From: Chara braunii
Lineage: Eukaryota; Streptophyta; Charophyceae; Charales; Characeae
DNA: 23,892 nt
Reading direction: 5' to 3'
NCBI GenBank assembly: GCA_003427395.1
Contig: BFEA01000358.1
Location: forward strand, 639,007-662,898
Numbering within the stretch: the first letter of the stretch is position 1; each line of letters opens with the position of its first letter. The translations under genes and the position numbers were made by a program. Positions 7,647 to 15,194 of this stretch are shown here, piece after piece. The notes beneath the pieces are model-generated. The model saw only the letters and a list, made by a program, of their open reading frames with translations. It made no database searches and had not been told where the DNA came from.

Positions 7647-7780
7647 GTCACAAATTTATCAGAGCGCAAATGCGAAAAAAAGAAGAAATAAATTCATTTT
7701 TTATCTTCTTCCTTACAAGACTCCCCCTGTTCAAAACCTCTTGCGTACAAGGCCGCCCACGTGGATATATATAGATACAT
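7647..7780. other. Short AT-rich spacer
   Basis: No gene visible. The segment between two element copies is A/T-rich, with GCGTACAAGGCCGCCCACG before the next TA tract. Confidence 0.4.
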
Positions 7781-7892
7781 CGTCAAACAGAACTGCCCGG
7801 TAAACCGTAGGCAAAGAGGAAGAAGAGGACAACAAACGAGTGTCTACGACAAACTGTTTCGTCTTAGTTTCACCGACTCATCAGGACGCTGA
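7781..7892 (-). repeat. Hammerhead-bearing short retroelement, copy 6 (5'-truncated)
   Basis: CGTCAAACAGAACTGCCC to CTCATCAGGACGCTGAA, then (TA)n and (GA)n. The copy ends inside the stem I loop. Stem II is also weakened (GTCTTAG instead of GTCGGAG), so no active ribozyme is expected. Confidence 0.8.
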
Positions 7893-7923
<31 letters not shown>

Positions 7924-7947
7924 TCCATAGATATAGATACATATATA

Positions 7948-8063
7948 TTCAGCCTCCTGATGAGTCGGTGAAACTCCGATGAAACAGTTTGTCACAGCCC
8001 CTCGTTTGTTGTCCTCTTCTCTCTCTCTGCCTACGGTTTACCGGGCAGTTCTGTTTGTGACGA
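7948..8063 (+). repeat. Hammerhead-bearing short retroelement, copy 7 (5'-truncated)
   Basis: The same element on the plus strand. It starts at TTCAGCCTCCTGATGAG directly after (TA)n and ends at GTTTGTGACG before another TA tract. Its 5' junction lies at the same place as copy 6, within the stem I loop. Core CUGAUGA and GAAA are intact, stem II has one G-U pair (CCGAT), and the cleavage site is lost. Copies 7 and 8 lie in opposite orientations with their 3' ends facing. Confidence 0.85.
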
Positions 8064-8097
8064 TATATATATATCGTCACAAACAGAATATATATAT

Positions 8098-8199
8098 CGT
8101 CAAACAGAGCTGCCGCCCTGGTAAACCGTAGGCAGAGAGGGAGAAGAAGACAAGAAACGAAGGGCTGTGACAATCTGATTTTTTTCCTCGGAGTTTTTC
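8098..8199 (-). repeat. Hammerhead-bearing short retroelement, copy 8 (diverged)
   Basis: CGTCAAACAGAGCTGCC through GTAGGCAGAGAGGG and AGGGCTGTGACAATCTG, then a T-run and CTCGGAG, fading after 8199. The ribozyme region is degenerate. A separate 15-base terminal scrap (CGTCACAAACAGAAT) lies at about 8075-8089 within the same TA-rich DNA. Confidence 0.7.
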
Positions 8200-8640
8200 A
8201 AGTGCCACACTTGGCCACGCTTATTGTCAATTTATGTACGTACACGTGCGCCGACGGCGAGCGAGGAGGCAACCGGATGCAGAGATAGATGCACATGCAC
8301 ACGCGGAGCAACGCGACAAGTGCAGGAAATCGGAGACCATGGACATGATGAACATGATGAACATATGGTATTGGACACTTGCATGCATCCTCCTTTTCGC
8401 TTCTTTTCTTGCAAGGGGCGAGGGAGGGGGGGGGGGGGGGGGGGGGGCGGAGGAGGGAAGGGAGTAATCTTCACCCTCGGTATCGTCGTCCCAACTTGAC
8501 TACGGATGTGATGTCCCGAAGAACACATTCATTCTTGGTCTAAACAGAGCCCATGGAGAAGAACAAGGTAGCAGGAAAAAAGAGAGAGAGAGAGAGAGAG
8601 AGACAATAATTAATAATTAGTAATTATCGAAATAAGCAAT
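8200..8640. other. Intergenic DNA with G-run and (GA)n
   Basis: No gene recognised. It has a long G-run (about 8425-8447), (AG)n at 8580-8603 and GAACATGATGAACAT repetition near 8350. Open frames are extended by the G-run. Confidence 0.5.
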
Positions 8641-8703
8641 GGCCAGGATAGTGCTTCTGGGGAGGTGATGATGATGATCCAATATAGAAAGAAAAAGCAG
8701 AAG

Positions 8704-8824
8704 GGCATCGCCACACCACTCTCGAAATGCGCAAAATGAGAATGAACTTCCCAGTAAAACATGACCAGATGCTCCTGCCACTTTTTTGTCTTTTTCACAT
8801 TTCGAGAGTGGTGTGGCGAGGCCC
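8704..8824. repeat. Foldback element, about 26-bp inverted arms
   Basis: Left arm 8704-8729 (CGCCACACCACTCTCGAAATG) and right arm 8798-8824 are reverse complements with about one mismatch, separated by about 68 bp. A diverged relative of the left arm and middle occurs at about 10731-10785. It is likely a small non-autonomous DNA element or a transcribed hairpin. No coding potential. Confidence 0.75.
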
Positions 8825-8840
8825 GAAGAAGAAGAAGATA

Positions 8841-9053
8841 GTACTTCTGTAGACGCAAGACTGATTACGTCACACAAAAATACGGCGGACAAAAAGCTAA
8901 CCAAAAAATAAAAGATAGTATAGTATTTCTGTAGACGCAAGAATGATTACGTCAGACAAAATCCGGCGGACAAAAAAGCGAAACACGCAAGAATTATTAC
9001 GTCAAAAAAAAAAAAAAAAAAAAAAGACGTCAGACAAAATCCGGCGGACAGGT
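8841..9053. repeat. Tandem repeat carrying ATTACGTCA and CGGCGGAC
   Basis: Two near-complete units (8841-8896, 8923-8978) and two partial ones (8984-9004, 9026-9053). Each is built around TGTAGACGCAAGA, TGATTACGTCA, GACAAAAT and CCGGCGGACA. A 22-base A-run separates the last two. ACGTCA resembles a bZIP/CRE half-site, but repetition alone does not show regulation. Confidence 0.75.
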
Positions 9054-9070
9054 CCAGGGTCTGTAAGTCC

Positions 9071-9493
9071 CAGGGCATACTCACACTGGAACTTTTTGGA
9101 ATTGCCCTCACACTGGAACTTTTTGGAATTGCCCTCTCACTCACTGGAAATTTTTGGAATGGATCTTCCAAGATGGCAGTAGGATACATCTATGAAGCCC
9201 TGCGGTTGTGTCCCCTTTCGCCTTCCAGAGTCCAAAGGGACTGGACGAAGGAAAAGGGGTAATGAAAGAACAACTCGCATAAAGCCGGACATCAAGGGAT
9301 GAGAAGCAAGAGGGGGGAGGGGGGGGGGGAGGCATAGGGGTAGGGAGCACGAGGAGATTTGAGGGCATGCATTAGTCACACAGGGACGTTTTTCCGTACT
9401 AACCTCTGGACGTGATTGCGGTCAGATTCATGCCGGTCTGGCCATAATTGCGGTCAGATACACTTGGGAACGTGCTAGTGTGAGTACGCCTTG
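9071..9493. mobile_element. hAT-like non-autonomous DNA transposon (MITE)
   Basis: A 423-bp element with terminal inverted repeats: CAGGGCATACTCACAC at the left, and the right end reverse-complements to CAAGGCGTACTCACAC (14 of 16 match). A CAGGG-like terminus is typical of hAT elements. Subterminal repeats occur on both sides: CACTGGAACTTTTTGGAATT three times at left, ATTGCGGTCAGAT twice at right. No transposase is encoded. The 8-bp flanks (GTAAGTCC and AGAGATCG) do not match, so an 8-bp target duplication is not preserved. Superfamily assignment is tentative. Confidence 0.6.
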
Positions 9494-9849
9494 AGAGATC
9501 GCGGGAGCCGACGAGTGTAAAGCGAAGTGGTGTGAAGAATTAATGTGCTCTTTTTTTCTTTTTCTTTTTTTCCAAATGTGCTCTTTTTTTTTTTTAATAC
9601 ACAAAAAAACAAAGGACACATCAATTATTGTTAATGACAAAAAAAAATTAGTGAAAACTTCACAAAAAAAAAAAAAAAATTGAAAACAGTGGCAATACTG
9701 CCAATACATAGACTGCTTCTCGTACAAGCATCGACAGACAGATCTGCATTACTTCTCCGCATGTACAGTGCCCAGTATGCAACGCGCAATTTCCCCGACG
9801 CGTTTCGGCTAATCAGGCTGCTGCGCTCCTGGCACTCACTCCTCAGGGG
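9494..9849. other. T-rich spacer, no gene
   Basis: T-runs at 9549-9595 and an A-run at 9664-9679. No recognisable gene. Confidence 0.45.
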
Positions 9850-10009
9850 CCAAGTCCCACTAGCAGCGTTGAGCTACCTCAACGCCCGAATCTGGACGCT
9901 TTTGCGGATATGTGCAGAAATGGTGTTGGGTTTCCTGAACTGCACGTCTCCACAAACACGTCCAGATTCAGGCGTTGAGGTAGCTCAACGCTGCTAGTGG
10001 GACTTGGGC
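9850..10009. mobile_element. Foldback MITE with 48-49 bp inverted repeats
   Basis: The left arm (CCAAGTCCCACTAGCAGCG... to CTGGACG, about 9850-9898) and the right arm (CGTCCAG... to GGGACTTGG, about 9959-10008) are nearly perfect reverse complements around a loop of about 60 bp. There is no coding content and no obvious target duplication. It could be a MITE or, if transcribed, a long-hairpin small-RNA precursor. Confidence 0.8.
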
Positions 10010-10516
10010 CCAGGGGGTTTCTCCCCAGACTACGCCTTGCGGCACCACCAACTTTCCGACCGACTGAGAAAGAAAAAAAAAAAAAAAGAGAGAGAGAAGG
10101 GGTGTGGTGTGAACTGTCAAAGCAGCATGTCCTACAAGAAGCAAGGAGCGACGGCGCATAAGCCGGCTTGGTGCTTCACGAAGATGAAGCGATGGCGTTG
10201 GCGTCCTTCGTCGTCTCCAGACCACAGAGAGGACGGGTCAAAAAAAATCGGACTGACTTGCGTTTAACCCCCCTCCTCGCTCCCACCATCCTCCATCCAG
10301 CTGTGAAAAAGACGAAAGAAAAAGTGCTTGTATCTTGCCAACGTTCTAGCTCAAGATACACTCGCCATTTCTTTTGCACATATCCTTCGATGAGTGATGG
10401 GTATTGCAGCAAGTCCAGCACGCCTTCGTCGCCTTCGTGCAAACATGTGGAACGCTGGACCCTGGGCCTCGACGGACGGCACAAGAAAACGGGACCGAAA
10501 CGGAACGGAACGGAGC
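10010..10516. other. Intergenic DNA, no gene
   Basis: Contains an A-run and GA tract at 10070-10097. A plus-strand open frame (10168-10848) has no recognised domain and spans clearly repetitive DNA (CGGAA pentamers, hairpin), so I do not call it a gene. Confidence 0.4.
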
Positions 10517-10579
10517 CGAAACGAAACGACTATCGAACTCGCGGGGTTTCGCGAGCCGCTAAACGGTCGTTTCGTTTCG
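10517..10579. repeat. Nested hairpin of CGAAACGAAACGAC arms
   Basis: Outer arms of 14 bp (10517-10530 and 10566-10579) enclose an inner 6-bp hairpin CTCGCG/CGCGAG (10538-10555). CGGAACGGAACGGA pentamer repeats lie just upstream. It could extrude as a cruciform or form an RNA hairpin. Function unknown. Confidence 0.7.
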
Positions 10580-10730
10580 TTTCATTTCTGGTCTCACCGT
10601 CGCACAGCACATTCGAACTCCCTCGGGGGAGCGACCTGACGAGATTCGAGTGGGTTTGGTTTGTGCTGTGCGGCGGCGGGCGTTTGCTACGCGCATACCG
10701 CCCTGCGCCTCATTGGACGTCGGTGCACTA

Positions 10731-10785
10731 CTCTCCGAATGTGCAAAATGACAGCAAATCTTCAGGTAGAACATGGAAAGATACA
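10731..10785. repeat. Diverged relative of the 8704 foldback element
   Basis: CACTACTCTCCGAATGTGCAAAATGA then GGTAGAACATG parallels CACCACTCTCGAAATGCGCAAAATGA and AGTAAAACATG at 8711-8765. The right arm is not recognisable here. Confidence 0.5.
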
Positions 10786-10956
10786 TTGCCAAAATTCTGG
10801 ACCTCGGTGGACGAAACATCCGTGAGGAATCGCGTGGTGTGTTCTTGATCGCGAGTTCTGGCAAGCGCTTAATATCTGATCTGGACGGACTTCCCATACT
10901 CGAGTACAGTCGCAGCGCCTCCACAGGTGAGCAAAACGAAGTAGTTTTCTTTGGCC

Positions 10957-11200
10957 TGGACCCCACAGGAATGCCGCAAGGAAAACTTTTGCCGCAGAAT
11001 TGTTTCCGGGAGACCACATAGCCGGGAAAAGTCTGTGGAAAAGTTTTGTGTTTTCCACAGAAGTGTTCCGCGGGGCCCCACATGCGGCGCTTTGTGGGCT
11101 GTAAAAGTGCGGAATTGTGTTTCCACATGGTCTGCCGCGTGGAAAGGTTCTGCGGGAGGGATTTCCGCCGCAATTTTGTGCCGTTGGGGGTGGAGGCATC
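10957..11200 (+). repeat. GGACCCCA-family interspersed repeat, copy A
   Basis: Begins TGGACCCCACAGGAATGC, has GGAAAACTTTTGCCGCAGAA, AAAAGTCTGTGGAAAAG and CCACATGGTCTGCCGCGTGG, and ends near CCGCCGCAATTTTGTGCCG. Copy B (12105-12345) aligns along the whole length in the same orientation. Open frames through it translate as similar peptides in both copies only because the DNA is repeated. No domain is recognisable. Confidence 0.7.
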
Positions 11201-11269
11201 CCGAAGGTTTCCAAGATGTCGGCCACAGGCCGCACTTCGGGATGTCCGCCGAACCGGTTCGTAGGGTCC

Positions 11270-11730
11270 TGGAGCAGCACTGTGTTCCATGCATGGTGTC
11301 GCACGGTGAGACGGGGCCCACCGTCAGTGGCCCCGCGTTCACACAGCAGGGAATCCGCTCACGAGGTCGACGCGCTATGGACGTCAGCGGACGAGAAGCA
11401 AATACCAGGAAGCGAAGACTCCGCCTCCAGGTGGGGGAGGGGTGAGAGGGGGGCAGCCGGTTTGGTGGGGATGGCGCTGGCACAGACACTGCGTCCGCAG
11501 TCCGCCCCAACGGTCACATCGCGGGTTTGTGGTAACCGGGACTGGTACCACAGCCACAGACTCCACCCACCCCCAACGAATGCAGTGGCGCCGTTCGATT
11601 CCCGATTCGTCGATCGTCGGTCGCCCAAAGGCCGCCCAGAGTCGCCCTGTGTCGGACCATGGTGGTTCCTAGGCTCCACGGCCGGTCACTCGGACAAACC
11701 AGCAGTTTCCATTTCGGGACGCTAGGCGGC
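11270..11730. other. GC-rich spacer between repeat copies
   Basis: Overlapping open frames exist on both strands, but no domain or splice pattern is recognised. Confidence 0.4.
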
Positions 11731-11734
11731 CACG

Positions 11735-11897
11735 TTTCCTATTACGGTAAACTTTTTCAACATTTTGCCGCAAAACTCCCTCCGCTGTGGGGTCCCCGCA
11801 GAAAGCTTTCGAGACTTCCAAAACTCTTCCGACGACCGTTCTGCGGAAACGTTTTTTCCAAAGGAATTCTTGTGGGGTCCAGGCCTTTGTTCGTTTC
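11735..11897 (-). repeat. GGACCCCA-family repeat, copy C (inverted)
   Basis: On the minus strand it starts CCTGGACCCCACAAGAATTC and continues with GGAAAAAACG, TTTCCGCAGAACGG and a second GGGGACCCCACAGC block. It is in inverted orientation relative to copies A and B. Confidence 0.65.
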
Positions 11898-11948
11898 CTG
11901 TACCGTGCGGCGAGCCCCCCTTTTCGACGAAAAACACAAAGACGAATC

Positions 11949-12115
11949 CAGCGACCTAGCTCAGTTGGTAAGGCACGCGAGTGGCATTCAAGAGGTCTTG
12001 GGTTCAATCCCCACTGGCCTCATGAACCTTCCAGGGCAGGCTTGGCGCCTGCCACCTAGAGATAGTCCGTTGGTCCCCCCAATTGGCATTAAAAAGCAGT
12101 CTCTGGCCCGGACCC
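11949..12115 (+). repeat. tRNA-derived SINE
   Basis: The tRNA-like head at 11949-12020 has an A box in TAGCTCAGTTGGTAAGG and a B box in GGGTTCAATCCCC, with a T arm of four good pairs. The anticodon arm cannot form a normal stem with a 7-base loop, so it is not a working tRNA. A tRNA-unrelated body follows with hairpin GGCAGGC/GCCTGCC (12036-12052), running to ATTAAAAAGC near 12095. It lies between copies C and B of the GGACCCCA family, and its exact 3' end is unclear. Confidence 0.65.
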
Positions 12116-12345
12116 CATAGGAATGCGGAAAGGAAAAACTTTGTCGCGGAAGTGTTTGCAGGACCCCACACCTCACGGAAAAGTTTATGGAAAGGCCGAA
12201 ATTTCTTCCAAAAACCGTATTCCGGGACCCCACAACCCACATTTCGTGGCCTGGAAGATCGTCTGTGGACGTTTTCACATGGTCCGCGGTCTGGAAAACA
12301 ACGAGCGGAGGAAATGACGCCGCAAATTTGTGCCGAGAGTTGAGG
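12105..12345 (+). repeat. GGACCCCA-family interspersed repeat, copy B
   Basis: CCCGGACCCCATAGGAATGC, GGAAAAACTTTGTCGCGGAAG, CACGGAAAAGTTTATGGAAAG, TTCACATGGTCCGCGGTCTGG and CGCCGCAAATTTGTGCCGAG match copy A block by block, about 1.15 kb upstream. It contains an additional internal GGGACCCCACAACC. Confidence 0.7.
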
Positions 12346-12529
12346 TTGGCCCCCAGAGCCGTCTTGAACTTTTCCAAAACCAGGTCCCGTGGACGGGAGG
12401 CGGCAGCCAATAGCGATGAAGAGTGCCCCCCCCCCCAAAGAAAAAACGGAAAAAAGAACAAAACAAACGAGTGCCAACGGAAACAGGCAACGATTGGCTC
12501 ACCTGATTTCCAGAGGGTTTTCCAAGCCC

Positions 12530-12648
12530 ATTTGGTCCTCTGCGATGGGGTCCCGAAAAAAGTACTTTCCGACTTTCCAAAATGACTTGGCTGCTTTTGG
12601 TGGCCACACGTCTTTTCCATCCGCACCGCAGTGGGGTCCGATCCTCTG
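12530..12648 (-). repeat. GGACCCCA-family repeat, copy D (inverted fragment)
   Basis: The minus strand reads CGGACCCCACTGCGG, GGAAAAGACG, TTGGAAAGTCGGAAAGT and CGGGACCCCATCGC. It is shorter and more diverged than the other copies. Confidence 0.5.
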
Positions 12649-12659
12649 CTGATGTTCAT

Positions 12660-13465
12660 AGGGGGAGAGGTAATCGGGGAGGCACAGCGACTTGTGACGA
12701 ATCACTTTCTGTAACGCGCGATTTTCTGCGCGGTTGCAACAAGGGGTCCTAAGCTGGGAAGATTGGGCCAATTACGGGAGATCGGGATCGGTGGAGAATT
12801 GCATCAGTGTCCTCGCTTTTTCGTCCTTTTCGTCGCTTCCTTTCCAAATGGTTAGGTTCAGAGCTGGGCGTGTGCTGGGATGGGCGGTTGATTGATTGGT
12901 CGGTTGGATGGCAGGCGCGCCTCCATGCGCGCGATTAATAAATGTTGACATCTTTTTTTTTTCGCTTCGGTGTCGATCTTTTGGGCGCGGACATCGCGCG
13001 GGAATTTGCACGGTTCTTTTTGAATTTTTCCTTCAAATCTTTTTAAATTTTGTCGAACCCTAATGGCTCTCGGAATTTCGGATTTCCTCTCGGAACCTGT
13101 ACTTTTGCTTCTCGCATTAGTTAGGAATTTAGGAATTTTGTAATTAGGACTTTCTCTTGCCACGCGGCGCCCTTATTTGCTTACGCGCTTCTTTTTGCGG
13201 CTGCAACAGAATTCTGATTAGTCGGCGCCTTTGATCGGGTGTGTAACTGTAATCTTGGGTTGGCGCCATTGTAACTGTATCTTTCTTCTTACTCTTCGTC
13301 CTTCCCGCTCTCTTGCTTTTGCTGAAATTTTTGTAAGCTGCGGCTTGCATGCTCGGATCAATGAGTGGAGAAGGGTTACGTCCCCCACGCCGCGGCCGAT
13401 CATGCAGATCGCAGGCGCTCCCTCTCTAATCCCCACTCTAAGTCCTGGTAATTCCGTGTTCTTCG
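12660..13465. other. Intergenic DNA, no gene
   Basis: T-rich on the plus strand from 12950 to 13150. No recognisable coding or RNA gene. Confidence 0.4.
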
Positions 13466-13585
13466 TGCATGCATGCACACTATAAATTTCGGTTGCGTGA
13501 TTAGTCAGCTCTCTTAACCCGTTGTCGGAAACTCGAGGTTGCGCGATCAGGAAGGGTCGGCACACGAGCGAAGTAAGAGGTGAGT
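13466..13585 (+). promoter_or_regulatory. Possible core promoter and first splice donor
   Basis: TGCATGCATGCA (13466-13477, RY-like repeats) lies next to CACTATAAAT (TATA box at 13481-13487), which would place a start site near 13510-13515. About 70 bases further, AG|GTGAGT (13578-13585) matches the 5' splice consensus. T-rich, intron-like DNA follows until the LTR at 14235. If real, the retrotransposon sits in the first intron or early transcript of a host gene, or this is promoter DNA alone. No downstream exon is visible. Confidence 0.3.
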
Positions 13586-14234
13586 AGAGTAGGAGATGGG
13601 CGACACGATGGGCTGGTGCCGAACGCGCGGGATTGACGTGGGTCACGATGGACTGTGGGCACGGGCGAATCCGACGGGTGCGGGAGGACTAAGCGGGGTG
13701 ACAACTTCGTGGGTTGGTGCGCGACGACGGACTGTCCACATCGGAGAGAGAGAGAGAGAGGAGAAGAGAGTTGAGGTCGATGGACGCGGATTTGCTGTTT
13801 CTTTGTCTCTTCCCCCTCCTTATCTGTGTACATACATTTTGATTGCACCTCCGGACGGGTTGCCCGTTCTTATTTTCGTTTCGACTTTCTGGAATCTGGA
13901 CTTGGGTTTTTGCTCACACCTGTCCTTGCAATTGCATTATGTGTATGATTGTCGAATGTATGGATGTATGAAGGTTATGCCTGTTTGTCTATCTTTTTGT
14001 GGAGAATCCATGTCCTTGCTTTTTGTTTGTGTCGAATCTTTGCCTGCACCTGATGCAGTTGTAGATGGGATAAGAATCTGGCCCCGATAGCGATTTTGTT
14101 CTCGTTTTTGCTTGTCTCACGATGGGGTTGTGATATGGTTGCATCTTGCATAATCGAAACTTACGAAGCAATTAGACGATCCGAAGTCTGGCCCCCCGAA
14201 CGCTGTACGAGAACCCGTGTAAATGCGATCCGAG
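13586..14234. other. T/G-rich stretch upstream of the 5' LTR
   Basis: No coding domain found. It contains (GA)n at 13745-13765 and T-rich intron-like sequence. It abuts the 5' LTR at GATCCGAG|TCGCGCCC. Confidence 0.4.
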
Positions 14235-15037
14235 TCGCGCCCTTACACGCATTCCCGTGCGTCGATTCGCCCACCCAAAAAGATTCGCGGCGGAACCGTC
14301 ATCCTGTACGAGCACGATGAGGCGCAACTTAGTTCGCCTGTCCTGCACATGCTCGCGCGCGGTGATGATAACCCGACCCGAGCTGTCCCATCTACGATGA
14401 TACCATGATGCGATCTTGGAGCTCAGACTCATCCTACGACCCAGATTATTTCACCCCTTGGATAAACGAACTCATAAGGCTGCGATACTGTCACACGGAG
14501 AATCGACTATGTCTGCGGGAATTCCACTGCGCCACCTCTAGCGACCCTCGGTGCTCTGATTTCCCTTCCCCCGATCACACCTACTACTTCACCCACCCGG
14601 GATTTGTTGTCATCACCACCAGTTTCCCTCTTTTCCGCCTTCTTCTCCCATATCATCAACTCAGCGTCGTGCCATGGCCGGCCATAGCCCCCTATTGGCC
14701 CAGTATGTTCTGTGTGAACTGCCGAAGTAGCGGCGAACAGAGAACTCCGGAATCCCGAAGGCCCAATCCAAGTACGCGGCGGCCTGCGCCACGTGGCGGC
14801 CCCCGATGGCCTAACTTTTCGAGACCGCCTCCACCATGGAGGGACTTCCCCGTAAACCGTCGCCCCTAGTGCCCCGGCCCCATCGGACCTTGAGTCCTTT
14901 GCGCACGCACCCCTTATTCGCCTAATTGCATTCATACCCTTAAGACTCCCTCACTTTTCCCAAAAATCCTTGGCACACCCCTTTTCGCGCTTCAAGGCCC
15001 ATACCCCACTCCGATCAGGAAGTCGCGCTGGGCGTGA
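14235..15037 (+). repeat. 5' LTR
   Basis: 803 bp matching 22558-23362. The left boundary is set where homology with the 3' LTR starts, at TCGCGCCC. The right boundary is set at GGGCGTGA, which is the near reverse complement of the left end (TCRCGCCC). The termini are therefore not the usual TG...CA. By hand count the two LTRs differ at about 36 sites plus two small indels (about 95% identical), mostly C/T and G/A differences. An open frame (14405-14869) conserved in both LTRs is noted but has no known domain. Confidence 0.9.
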
Positions 15038-15040
15038 GGT

Positions 15041-15054
15041 TGGTATCGGAGCCC
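15041..15054 (+). promoter_or_regulatory. Primer-binding site, initiator tRNA-Met type
   Basis: TGGTATCGGAGCCC, three bases after the LTR end. It matches the plant-type initiator-Met tRNA 3' end complement (TGGTATCAGAGCC) with one mismatch. It would prime minus-strand DNA synthesis. It is also the best taxonomic clue in the window. Confidence 0.85.
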
Positions 15055-15194
15055 GACACGTGGCTAGGGTCTTAGGATTGATAGCACGTTAATTAGGCGA
15101 CCTGGTTAACCAAGGGCGACCTCGCCCTCGGAACGCGCATAGACGCAACCCTATCGTCACCCGAAGTAGATCGGCTAACCGACGAGCAACCAAT

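Noticed and set aside
7948-8063. Type I hammerhead with tiny stem III (GAAAC...GUC)
   Set aside because: Stem I would have no contiguous pairing. Full-length copies instead show a well-paired type III fold with the cleavage site upstream of the core.
11949-12020. Functional tRNA gene
   Set aside because: The anticodon arm cannot form a stem with a 7-base loop and the acceptor ends do not pair, so it is better explained as a SINE head.
10559-12659. Long overlapping frames on both strands (up to 243 codons)
   Set aside because: They coincide with the GGACCCCA repeat family and a SINE. Similar peptides recur only because the DNA is repeated.
13218-13646. Minus-strand frame of 142 codons
   Set aside because: No recognisable domain. 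It overlaps the TATA/splice-donor candidate on the other strand, and its composition is not convincing.
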